Part shown: positions 1 through 6,531 of the stretch, piece after piece
Layout: the number at the start of each line of letters is the position of its first letter
Position numbering within the stretch: the first letter of the stretch is position 1
Origin: Pseudomonadota bacterium
GTDB taxonomy: Bacteria; Myxococcota_A; Polyangia; Polyangiales; Ga0077539
NCBI GenBank assembly: GCA_023428035.1
Contig: JAEYZO010000606.1
Location: 1-11,445, forward strand
Direction: 5' to 3'
Length of the DNA stretch: 11,445 bases
Translations under genes and position numbers: made by a program
Notes under the pieces: model-generated
Told to the model about the DNA's origin: nothing
Databases searched by the model: none
The model's input: the letters and a program-made list of their open reading frames with translations, nothing else

Positions 1-1599
1 CCCTTCCCCGCGGCGGCGGGCGCCGACGCCGGCGACCGCGCGAGAGAGACCCCCCTCGACCCCAAGGGCGCCCTCCCCTGGCGCTGGCCCGACGAGACCC
101 GACTGGTGGGTCTCTCCCTCGCGGTGCTCGCCCTCGCCGCCGCGGTGGAGTTCCCCGACCATCGGGTGATCCGCGCGGCGACGAGCACGGCGCCGCAGGG
201 GCCGCGTGATCCGGTGGCGCTCACCGACGACGACCTGCAGGCGATGCGCGAGGCGATGGAGCAGATCGAGCGGCAGGCGCGCACCGACGCGTCGCGAAGG
301 GCCGTGTCGGAGCTCAACCGCCTCCTCGACGACATCGCCGCGTCGCGCATCGACCGGCAGGAGGGCTTTCGACGACTGGCCGACCTGCAGCGCGCGGTGG
401 ACCTCGAGCGCGAGGTCGAGGGCGACGCCACGCAGCGCGCGCTGCAGCAGATGGGTCGCCCGATGAGCGAGCAGAGCGCGCTCACCCGCGACCTCGCCCG
501 CGCGATGCAACGCGGCGACGCGGCGGCGGCGCGAGAGGCGATGCGCGCGCTCGCGCAGCAGCTGAGGGAGCACCCGCCCACCCCCGCGCAGCGGCAGCAG
601 TTGCAGCAGCAGCTCCAGCGCGCGGCGGAGGCGCAGCCGCAGGAAGACCGCGAGGCGCTCCAGCGGCAGTTGGAGCAGGCGCGGAGAGAGATGGAGCAGT
701 TGCTCCGGCAGCAGCGCGAGCGGCAGTTGTCTCGGCCCGAGGAGGAGCTCCTGCGGAGGCGTAGGCGAGAGGCCGAGCACCTCCAGCGGCGGCAGGAGCG
801 CAACGAGGCGCAGCGGCGAGAGGCCGAGCACCTCCAGCGGGAACTCCAGCAGGCCGCGCAGGACCTCGCGAGGAGCATGCAAGACGCCCTGCGAGACCTG
901 GAGCGCGGGGCCGAGCAGCTCTCGCGCATGGACTCCGAGCAGCAAGGCCAGCGCTCCCTCGAGGAGATGCGGCGGCAGCTGGAGCAGCTCCGCGAGATGC
1001 TCCGTCAGCAGAACGGGCAGAACGGCCAGCAGATGCGCCAACGCCTGGCCCGCTTTCAGCGCAACGCCGGCGGCCAGCCGGGCTCCCACGGTCAGTCGGG
1101 GCAGCAGGGGCAGGGTCAGCCCGGTCAGGGCGGCCAGCCGGGGCAGGCCGGGCAGGCGGGCGAGGGCGCGCAGGGGCAGGGCTCGCAGCAGGGCAACGGG
1201 ACCCCGCAGGGGGTGACGCTGGGTCGCGGCGGAGAGGGCATCCCGCTGCCGGTGCCTGGGCAGTCGGGCGCGGGGGAGAACGGCGACCGCGAGGGCGGCA
1301 ACGACAGCGCGTCGGGGGCGGGCGCGCAGCACGAGGAGAACGCGCGCGGCGCGGCGGCGGACCTCCTGGGTCGCACGCGCGCGGTGCAGGTGCAGGGGCA
1401 GCAGACGGGCAACGGGCCGTCGCGCTCGCAGGTGATCCGCAGCGCGGCCTCGCAGGGCTTCGCCAACGCGCCCTACCGCACGGTGTACCAGCCGTACTGG
1501 GAGCACGCGCGCGAGGTGCTGCACCAGGGAGAGGTGCCGCCCGGGTACCGGGGGTATGTGCGGCGGTACTTCCAGCTCATCCGACCGCGAGAAGAGTGA
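1..1599 (+). CDS. DUF4175-like coiled-coil membrane protein, 5' end missing
   Basis: The frame is open to the left edge, so the true start lies outside the window; a GTG at 106 falls inside or next to a hydrophobic stretch and is unlikely to be the start. Numbering from the first codon, residues 36-50 form a short hydrophobic, probably membrane, segment. Residues 75-355 are charged and Gln/Arg/Glu-rich with a strong coiled-coil appearance, including a duplicated RREAEHLQR unit. Residues 357-403 are a Gly/Gln low-complexity linker. The last ~45 residues return to ordered, aromatic-rich sequence with VPPGYRGYVRRYF near the end. Similar low-complexity proteins (DUF4175 or DUF4175-like) sit beside MoxR/DUF58/BatA genes in other bacteria; I assign the family from this layout and context, not from a search. 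The stop overlaps or nearly touches the MoxR start, so it is the first visible gene of that operon. Molecular function is unknown; a membrane-anchored scaffold for the ATPase/vWA machinery is inference. Confidence 0.75.
   Translation, partial: PFPAAAGADAGDRARETPLDPKGALPWRWPDETRLVGLSLAVLALAAAVEFPDHRVIRAATSTAPQGPRDPVALTDDDLQAMREAMEQIERQARTDASRRAVSELNRLLDDIAASRIDRQEGFRRLADLQRAVDLEREVEGDATQRALQQMGRPMSEQSALTRDLARAMQRGDAAAAREAMRALAQQLREHPPTPAQRQQLQQQLQRAAEAQPQEDREALQRQLEQARREMEQLLRQQRERQLSRPEEELLRRRRREAEHLQRRQERNEAQRREAEHLQRELQQAAQDLARSMQDALRDLERGAEQLSRMDSEQQGQRSLEEMRRQLEQLREMLRQQNGQNGQQMRQRLARFQRNAGGQPGSHGQSGQQGQGQPGQGGQPGQAGQAGEGAQGQGSQQGNGTPQGVTLGRGGEGIPLPVPGQSGAGENGDREGGNDSASGAGAQHEENARGAAADLLGRTRAVQVQGQQTGNGPSRSQVIRSAASQGFANAPYRTVYQPYWEHAREVLHQGEVPPGYRGYVRRYFQLIRPREE
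764..840 (+). repeat. 26-nt direct repeat inside the coiled-coil gene
   Basis: An identical 26-nt sequence occurs at 764-789 and 815-840, a period of 51 nt (17 codons). Both copies are in frame and encode RREAEHLQR. This looks like an in-frame duplication within the coiled-coil segment. Confidence 0.85.
1069..1209 (+). repeat. Gly/Gln-rich low-complexity coding tract
   Basis: Degenerate repeats of GQ, GQPG and GQAG codons (ggccag, gggcag, ggtcag) encode about 47 residues made almost wholly of Gly, Gln, Pro, Ala and Ser. It is probably a flexible disordered linker between the coiled-coil region and the conserved C-terminal block. Such tracts are prone to slippage, so length may vary among strains. 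Confidence 0.8.
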
Positions 1600-1604
1600 G
1601 AGCG

Positions 1605-2612
1605 ATGACCGACGAAGCGACGAAGGCGCCCCCGAAGGAGGCGCTCGAGAAGTTCCAGGCTGACCTCGGGCGGGTGCGAAGGGAGGTCGGCGCGGTGATC
1701 GTCGGCCACGAGGCCATCGTCGACGGGGTGCTGACCTGCCTCCTCGCGGGAGGCCACGCCCTCCTCGAAGGCGTACCCGGCCTCGGCAAGACGATGCTGG
1801 TGCGCACGCTCGCCCGGGCCCTCGCGCTTCAGTTCTCGCGGGTGCAGTTCACGCCCGACCTCATGCCGGCGGACATCCTGGGCACGCAGGTCATCATCGA
1901 GGAGGAGCACGGGCGCAAGCGCTTCGAGTTCCAGCGGGGTCCGATCTTCGCGCACCTGGTGCTGGCCGACGAGGTGAACCGCGCCACGCCCAAGACGCAG
2001 AGCGCGTTGCTCGAGGCGATGCAGGAGCACTCGGTCACCGTCGCGCGGCAGACCCACACCCTGGAGGAGCCCTTCTTCGTCCTCGCGACGCAGAACCCGC
2101 TGGAGATGGAGGGGACCTACCCTCTGCCCGAGGCGCAGCTCGACCGCTTCTTCTTCAAGCTCCACGTGCGCGCGCCCTCGAAGGACGAGATGCACGCGAT
2201 CCTCGACCGCACCACGGGCACCACCGAGGCCGAGGTGAAGCCCGTGCTCGACCGCGACCGGGTGCTGGCGATGCGCGCGCTCGCCCGCTCGGTCCCCGTG
2301 CCCCGCTCGGTGCAGGACTACGCCGTGCGGGTGGTGCTCGCGACGCACCCCGACGGTGAGGGGGCCTCGACCATGGTGAAGCGCTACGTGCGCTACGGGT
2401 CGTCTCCGCGCGGCGCGCAGGGCGTGTTGCTGGCCGCGAAGATCAAGGCGCTGATGAGCGGGAGGTTCTCTCCCTCGATCGACGACGTGAGGGCGAGCGC
2501 GCTGCCGGCGCTGCGGCACCGGATGATCCTGAACTTCGAGGGCGAGGCCGAGGGGGTGAAGAGCGACGCCGTGCTCGAAGAGATCCTCGGGTCGGTGAAG
2601 GCCCTGAGCTGA
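1605..2612 (+). CDS. MoxR-family AAA+ ATPase
   Basis: A 335-residue protein of normal length for MoxR ATPases, which are chaperone-like hexameric AAA+ enzymes that hydrolyse ATP to remodel or activate partner proteins, typically with vWA partners. Visible motifs: Walker A GVPGLGKT at 56-63, Walker B LVLADEVN at 118-125, sensor 1 ATQNP at 161-165, a likely arginine finger at R181 in EAQLDRF, and a sensor 2 arginine in GSSPRG at 265-270 within the AAA lid. All catalytic residues are present. I chose ATG 1605 because GAGAAG at 1589-1594 lies 10 nt upstream; the in-frame GTG at 1596, overlapping the previous stop as GTGA, would add three residues and has poor spacing. It is followed 7 nt later by the DUF58 gene, the usual partner. 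No signal peptide or membrane segment, so cytoplasmic. Substrate unknown. Confidence 0.95.
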   Translation: MTDEATKAPPKEALEKFQADLGRVRREVGAVIVGHEAIVDGVLTCLLAGGHALLEGVPGLGKTMLVRTLARALALQFSRVQFTPDLMPADILGTQVIIEEEHGRKRFEFQRGPIFAHLVLADEVNRATPKTQSALLEAMQEHSVTVARQTHTLEEPFFVLATQNPLEMEGTYPLPEAQLDRFFFKLHVRAPSKDEMHAILDRTTGTTEAEVKPVLDRDRVLAMRALARSVPVPRSVQDYAVRVVLATHPDGEGASTMVKRYVRYGSSPRGAQGVLLAAKIKALMSGRFSPSIDDVRASALPALRHRMILNFEGEAEGVKSDAVLEEILGSVKALS

Positions 2613-2619
2613 GGGCTCG

Positions 2620-3549
2620 ATGGGCTGGCTCGACCGACTGCGCGGCGCCAAGCGCGCTGAAGCCCCCGCGTCGACGGAGCTCTTCGACGAGGAGTTCCAG
2701 CGGCGCCTCGACTACCTCGCGGTGGTGTCGAGACGTCTCTTCGCGGGTCGGATGCGCGCCGAGCGCAAGACCAAGAAGTCAGGCTCGGGCATCGAGTTCG
2801 CCGACCACCGTGACTACGTCCCCGGCGACGACCTGCGCTACCTCGACTGGGCCCTCTACGGCCGCACCGGGCGCCTCCTCCTCAAGCTCTTCGAGGAGGA
2901 AGAAGACCTCGCCATCTACATCCTCCTCGACTGCTCGCGCTCCATGGGCTTCGGCCGCCCGAGCAAGTTCGACCACGCGCGACGTCTCGCCGCCGCCCTC
3001 GCCTACGTGGGCCTCACCAACCTCGACCGCGTCGGGATCGTCGCCTTCAGCAGCACCGTCTCCGCGCGGCTCCCGCCCGGCCGCGGCCGCGGTCGGATCT
3101 TCAAGGTCTTCGAGTTCCTGCGGTCGCTGGAGCCCTCGGGAGAGACCGCCATCGCCGAGGCGACGCGCAGCTTCGCGGCGGAGAACAAGCGCCGCGGCGT
3201 GGCGATCCTCCTGTCGGACCTCTACGACCCCGCGGGCTTCGAGCGCGGGATCAACGCCGTGCGCTACCAGCGCTTCGAGCCGATGGTGGTGCAGGTCATC
3301 GACCCCCGCGAGGCCGACCCCGGCGAGCGCGGAGACCTCACCCTCGAAGACGTCGAGACGGGAGACAAGCGCGAGGTCACGCTCTCTCCCGACCTGGTGA
3401 CCCGCTACCGCGCGGCGCACGCGGCGTGGAGGGAAGAGATCGCGGGCTTCTGCAAGAACCGCCAGGTGCCCTTCGTCGCCGCCGACGTGAACGGGGCCTT
3501 CGAAGACCAGGTGCTGGAGCTCTTTCGCCGCACGGGGATGGTGCGCTGA
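2620..3549 (+). CDS. DUF58 protein with vWA-like MIDAS
   Basis: A 309-residue soluble protein. The DUF58 signature DYVPGDDLRYLDWALYGRTG lies at 66-85 and leads into a von Willebrand A-like fold. The metal-ion-dependent adhesion site looks complete: D104-x-S106-x-S108 in LLDCSRSM, T176 in GETAIAE, and D200 in ILLSD. It should therefore bind a divalent metal and a partner ligand, unlike some DUF58 proteins with decayed sites. Members are routinely encoded next to MoxR ATPases and are thought to act as their partner or adaptor at the membrane; the exact role is not established. The start ATG 2620 is 7 nt after the MoxR stop, with GAGGG at 2611-2615 as ribosome binding site. The stop overlaps the next ATG by one base (TGATG), implying translational coupling to the BatA-type protein. 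Confidence 0.93.
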   Translation: MGWLDRLRGAKRAEAPASTELFDEEFQRRLDYLAVVSRRLFAGRMRAERKTKKSGSGIEFADHRDYVPGDDLRYLDWALYGRTGRLLLKLFEEEEDLAIYILLDCSRSMGFGRPSKFDHARRLAAALAYVGLTNLDRVGIVAFSSTVSARLPPGRGRGRIFKVFEFLRSLEPSGETAIAEATRSFAAENKRRGVAILLSDLYDPAGFERGINAVRYQRFEPMVVQVIDPREADPGERGDLTLEDVETGDKREVTLSPDLVTRYRAAHAAWREEIAGFCKNRQVPFVAADVNGAFEDQVLELFRRTGMVR

Positions 3550-5450
3550 TGGAGCTCCTCGGCCTGCCATTGACCCAGCTCGCGACGCTCTTCGCCGTCG
3601 CGGGCGGCGCGGTGGTGGTGCTCTACATCCTGAAGCTGCGCCGCCGCCGCGTGCTGGTGCCCTTCACGCGGCTGTGGGACCGCGTGCTGGCGGACCGGCC
3701 CACGTCGAGCTTCTTCTCGAAGCTGAAGCGCTTGCTGTCTCTGTTGATCCAGCTCGCGCTGCTGGCGCTGATCGTGGGTGCGTTGGGTGACCCTCGCCCC
3801 GCGGGGGCGGCGCGCGCCGGGCGCTCGCTGGTGGTGCTCGTCGACGGCAGCGCGTCGATGAAGGCGGTCGACGTGCTCCACGGCCGCTCCCACGCCGCGA
3901 GGGAGGCCCTGCGGCGTCTGGTGCGAGAGATGGGCCCCGCCGACCGGATGCTCATCGCCCAGATGGACGCCGAGGTCACGGCCCTCTCTCCGATGACCGA
4001 CGACCCCGCGGCGCTGGAGTCCGCGGTGAGCGCCTACGCCCCTCGCGACACCGGCCTCGACCTCGCCCGCGCGCTCCGCTTCGCGCAGGACGCCACGCGC
4101 GGCAACCCCTCCCCCGAGGTTGTGGTGATCGGCGACGGCGCCTTCGGCGAGGCGCGTGACTCCGACGGCGAGGTGCGTCTCCAGGGGTTGCCTCTGCGCT
4201 ACGTGCCGGTGGGGGTGCGCGGTCGCAACGTGGCGATCACGGCCTTCGCGGTGCGGCGATACCCGCTCGACAAGTCGCGCTACGAGGTGCTGGTCGAGCT
4301 CCGGAGCTTCTCGGATCGGCCCGAGGAGGTGGAGCTCACGCTCAGCGCTGACGGCGCGCCCATCGAGGTGACCCGCGTCGCGCTCCCGCCGGGGGGGAGC
4401 TCGCAGCGGGTCTTGCCTGACCTCTCGGGCGCGTCGCAGCAGATGGAGGCGCGCATCGCCTTCGCGGGCGGAGGCCACGACGACCTCCCCGCGGACGACC
4501 GCGCCTACGCGACGCTGCCCGAGAGGCGTCGGGCGCGTGTGCTGGTGTCGACGCCGGGCAACCGCTACCTCGAGGCGGCGCTGTTGTTGGACGAGTACCT
4601 CGACGTGGTCGAGGTGCAGCCCGCGCAGGCCGCGGCGCGCTTGCGGGCGGAGCGCTTCGACGTGGCGATCTTCGACGGCCCCGCGGTGGCGGTCCCTGCG
4701 GGGGTGGGGGCGATCTACCTGCGCCCCGAGGGGGCTGACCTGCCTGTGGAGGCCGAGGCGGGCTTCGTGAACGCGACCGCGGGGAGCGCCATCGGCTTCA
4801 CGCGGGTCGAGCGACGTCACCCGCTGATGCGCTTCACCAACGACCTCGACGAGGCGCACATCGGCCGGATCATTCGCTACCGACCGCGACCAGAGGACCG
4901 GGTGCTGGGTCAGAGCGCGCAGGGGCCGTTGTTGATCGCGGGGGAGCGGGGGACCGACCGCTTCATGTTGTTGAGCTTCGACGTGCGCGAGAGCGACCTG
5001 CCCTTGTTGATCTCGTGGCCTGTGTTGCTGGTGAACGCCATCGACTGGTTCGCGGGGGAGGACTCGGCCTACCTGTCGTCGTTCCGCACGGGGGAGACGT
5101 GGAGGATCCCGGTTCCTGCGGGGCTCGACCGCGCCACGGTGGAGACGCCGTCGGGACGTCGGGTGAGCGTTCCGGTGGTGGAGGGGCGCGCGGCGTACTT
5201 CGGGACAGAAGCGGGCTTTCACCGCGTACACGCGGGGGAGATGCACGGGCTGGTGGCGGGCAACCTGAGCGACCTGGGCGAGTCGCGGTGCGCGCCTGGG
5301 CGAACGCTCACGGTGGGAGGCCAGCGGGCGACGGCGCCCGTGGCGGGCCGCGCGGGGGTGCGCCGCGAGTGGTGGCCGTACCTGTTGCTGGCGGCGCTGG
5401 TGGTGTTGTTGATCGAGTGGGCGACGTACCACCGCCGCGTGACGGTGTAG
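3549..5450 (+). CDS. BatA-type membrane protein: vWA plus amidotransferase-like domain
   Basis: A 633-residue protein starting at ATG 3549 inside the TGATG overlap; the frame stays open upstream, but that part lies over DUF58 and is not protein-like. Order of parts: BatA-type N-terminal region with two membrane helices at about 11-29 and 62-80, the first ending in LKLRRRR; vWA domain about 92-225 with MIDAS D99-x-S101-x-S103, T168 in PRDTGLD and D196 in VVVIGDG; an Ig/CARDB-like beta region about 226-325; a region resembling glutamine-amidotransferase-like domains about 328-490 (AIFDGPAV, then RRHPLMRF); and a C-terminal helix about 610-627. This matches the aerotolerance-type BatA/vWA membrane proteins found after MoxR and DUF58. 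I see no obvious catalytic Cys-His-Glu triad, so the last large domain is probably a binding fold. With three helices most soluble domains cannot all be assigned a side with confidence. No separate BatB or BatD gene follows in this window. Confidence 0.9.
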   Translation: MELLGLPLTQLATLFAVAGGAVVVLYILKLRRRRVLVPFTRLWDRVLADRPTSSFFSKLKRLLSLLIQLALLALIVGALGDPRPAGAARAGRSLVVLVDGSASMKAVDVLHGRSHAAREALRRLVREMGPADRMLIAQMDAEVTALSPMTDDPAALESAVSAYAPRDTGLDLARALRFAQDATRGNPSPEVVVIGDGAFGEARDSDGEVRLQGLPLRYVPVGVRGRNVAITAFAVRRYPLDKSRYEVLVELRSFSDRPEEVELTLSADGAPIEVTRVALPPGGSSQRVLPDLSGASQQMEARIAFAGGGHDDLPADDRAYATLPERRRARVLVSTPGNRYLEAALLLDEYLDVVEVQPAQAAARLRAERFDVAIFDGPAVAVPAGVGAIYLRPEGADLPVEAEAGFVNATAGSAIGFTRVERRHPLMRFTNDLDEAHIGRIIRYRPRPEDRVLGQSAQGPLLIAGERGTDRFMLLSFDVRESDLPLLISWPVLLVNAIDWFAGEDSAYLSSFRTGETWRIPVPAGLDRATVETPSGRRVSVPVVEGRAAYFGTEAGFHRVHAGEMHGLVAGNLSDLGESRCAPGRTLTVGGQRATAPVAGRAGVRREWWPYLLLAALVVLLIEWATYHRRVTV

Positions 5451-5452
5451 GG

Positions 5453-5472
5453 CGCGGCGCGGAGGCGCCGCG
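5453..5472 (+). terminator. Candidate terminator hairpin after the Bat-type operon
   Basis: Two bases after the stop codon, CGCGGCGC and GCGCCGCG form a perfect 8-bp stem around a GGAG loop. There is no following T-run, so it is not a textbook intrinsic terminator; it may block 3' exonucleases or act as a weak terminator. The same stem recurs at 5578-5597. Confidence 0.45.
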
Positions 5473-5499
5473 GGGGTGTCGGCCCACCACCCACGTCAC

Positions 5500-5522
5500 G
5501 GTGCACACCGGCGCGGTGCACC
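5500..5522. other. Inverted repeat in convergent intergenic region
   Basis: GGTGCAC at 5500-5506 pairs perfectly with GTGCACC at 5516-5522 around a 9-nt loop. A shorter competing stem (CACCG/CGGTG, 3-nt loop) lies inside it, so two folds are possible. Function unknown: an operator-like palindrome or part of a bidirectional termination region. Confidence 0.4.
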
Positions 5523-5577
5523 ACCTACGTCGCCAGCCCCTCCAATCGCGACGACGTGATCGACGAACCGCACGCCC

Positions 5578-5597
5578 CGCGGCGCAGGGGCGCCGCG
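5578..5597. repeat. Second copy of the 8-bp-stem hairpin
   Basis: CGCGGCGC, loop AGGG, GCGCCGCG. The stem is identical to that at 5453-5472 and only the tetraloop differs (GGAG there, AGGG here). The two lie 125 nt apart start to start between convergent genes. This could be a REP-like extragenic element or chance in very GC-rich DNA. Confidence 0.5.
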
Positions 5598-5654
5598 CTG
5601 GGCTCGTCGTGTGCGCGTGGTGAGGCGCGAGCATGGGCGCGTCCTGAGGAGCGA

Positions 5655-5673
5655 CGCGTACTTCACGTACGCG
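5655..5673 (-). terminator. Candidate terminator hairpin after pyrH
   Basis: CGCGTAC and GTACGCG form a perfect 7-bp stem around a 5-nt loop, 35 nt beyond the pyrH stop on the minus strand. No T-run follows on that strand, so termination activity is uncertain. Confidence 0.35.
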
Positions 5674-5708
5674 AGCGACGATGGATGGCGCCCAGGCGAC
5701 GTGCATCG

Positions 5709-6485
5709 TCACGCGACGCCGGACTCGTCGACGACGGTGCCGACATCTTCACCTCGGATGACGCGCTCGATGTTGCCCTTCTCGGCCAGCTTGAACACCC
5801 GGATCGCGAGCTTGTTGTCGCGGCAGAGCGTCACCGCCGTGGAGTCCATCACCCCGATGCGCCGCGCGAGGAAGTCGTCGTAGGACATCCTCGGGAAGAA
5901 CCTCGCCTCGGGGTTCTTCTTCGGGTCGGAGTCGTACACGCCATCGACCTTGGTGGCCTTGCAGAGCGCGTCGGCGTGGATCTCCATCGCCCGCAAGGCC
6001 GCGGCGGTGTCGGTGGAGAAGTACGGGTTGCCCGTGCCCGCGGCGAAGATCACCGCGCGGCCCTTCTCCAGGTGACGCACCGCCCGTCGACGGATGTACG
6101 GCTCGGCCACCTGGCGCATCTCCAGCGCGGTCTGCACCCGGGTCGGCACGGCCCGCTTCTCCAGCGCGTCTTGCAGCGCGAGGGCGTTCATCACCGTCGC
6201 GAGCATCCCCATGTGGTCGGCCGTAGAGCGGTCCATCCCCGCGGCGCTGCCCTTGAGACCACGGAAGATGTTTCCGCCGCCGACCACCAGCGCGAGCTGC
6301 ACGCCGAGCTGGTGGTAGGCCGCCGCGAGCTCGTCCGCGAGCTCACCCGTGGCCGTGGGGTCGAGGCCGAAGCCGCCCTCCTTCGCGCACAGGGCCTCGC
6401 CTGACATCTTCAAGAGGATGCGCTTGTACCGCACGCCCGTGGCCAGCGGCGGCGGCATGATCGTCCGGTCGTCGCGGTCGTCCAT
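5709..6485 (-). CDS. pyrH: UMP kinase
   Basis: Phosphorylates UMP to UDP with ATP in pyrimidine nucleotide synthesis; the bacterial enzyme is a cytoplasmic hexamer of the amino acid kinase fold, distinct from eukaryotic UMP/CMP kinase. Family blocks seen in order: RILLKMSGEAL at 22-32, VVGGGNIFRG at 67-76, DRSTADHMGMLATVMN at 85-100, GTGNPYFSTDTAAALRA at 150-166, KVDGVYDSDPKKNP at 179-192 and MDSTAVTLCRDNKL at 213-226. All are intact. The ATG at 6485 gives 258 residues; an in-frame ATG at 6458 gives 249, closer to the usual ~240 and to the usual distance before the YKRILLK block. Neither has a clear ribosome binding site at normal spacing, so the start is uncertain by nine codons. It lies 46 nt downstream of a co-directional two-transmembrane gene instead of in the common rpsB-tsf-pyrH-frr cluster. 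Probably essential. Confidence 0.97.
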   Translation of the reverse strand: MDDRDDRTIMPPPLATGVRYKRILLKMSGEALCAKEGGFGLDPTATGELADELAAAYHQLGVQLALVVGGGNIFRGLKGSAAGMDRSTADHMGMLATVMNALALQDALEKRAVPTRVQTALEMRQVAEPYIRRRAVRHLEKGRAVIFAAGTGNPYFSTDTAAALRAMEIHADALCKATKVDGVYDSDPKKNPEARFFPRMSYDDFLARRIGVMDSTAVTLCRDNKLAIRVFKLAEKGNIERVIRGEDVGTVVDESGVA

Positions 6486-6508
6486 GGCGCGGGTTGATAC
6501 ACCAAATC

Positions 6509-6525
6509 CTTCCCCGCGCGGGAAG
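6509..6525 (-). other. Hairpin in the leader of pyrH
   Basis: Between the two-transmembrane gene and pyrH, CTTCCC and GGGAAG form a 6-bp stem with a 5-nt loop. On the minus strand the 3' arm includes a purine-rich GGGAAGGA that resembles a Shine-Dalgarno sequence but lies about 21 nt from the pyrH ATG at 6485. It may be a weak terminator for the upstream gene, or a leader structure. Confidence 0.35.
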
Positions 6526-6531
6526 CGCCGC

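Noticed and set aside
1069..1209. Possible tandem repeat locus such as a CRISPR-like array in the Gly/Gln tract
   Set aside because: The units are irregular 3-12 nt codon repeats in frame with a protein; there are no constant repeats with unique spacers.
1473..2651. A 392-codon minus-strand frame opposite the MoxR gene
   Set aside because: Arg/His/Leu-rich shadow sequence without motifs; the plus strand encodes complete AAA+ motifs.
3405..5432. A 675-codon open frame on the minus strand opposite the BatA-type gene
   Set aside because: Its translation is rich in Arg, His, Gln and Val with no hydrophobic pattern or motif; it is the usual antisense shadow of a GC-rich gene, while the plus strand has vWA motifs and coupled starts.
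5451..5708. Possible small RNA or small gene in the convergent spacer, given its many hairpins
   Set aside because: No promoter, T-run or plausible ribosome binding site with an independent small reading frame is visible; the structure is reported as hairpins only.
5556..6404. A plus-strand frame opposite pyrH that begins in the intergenic region
   Set aside because: It is the antisense of conserved pyrH blocks and its unique start part shows no ribosome binding site or recognisable sequence.
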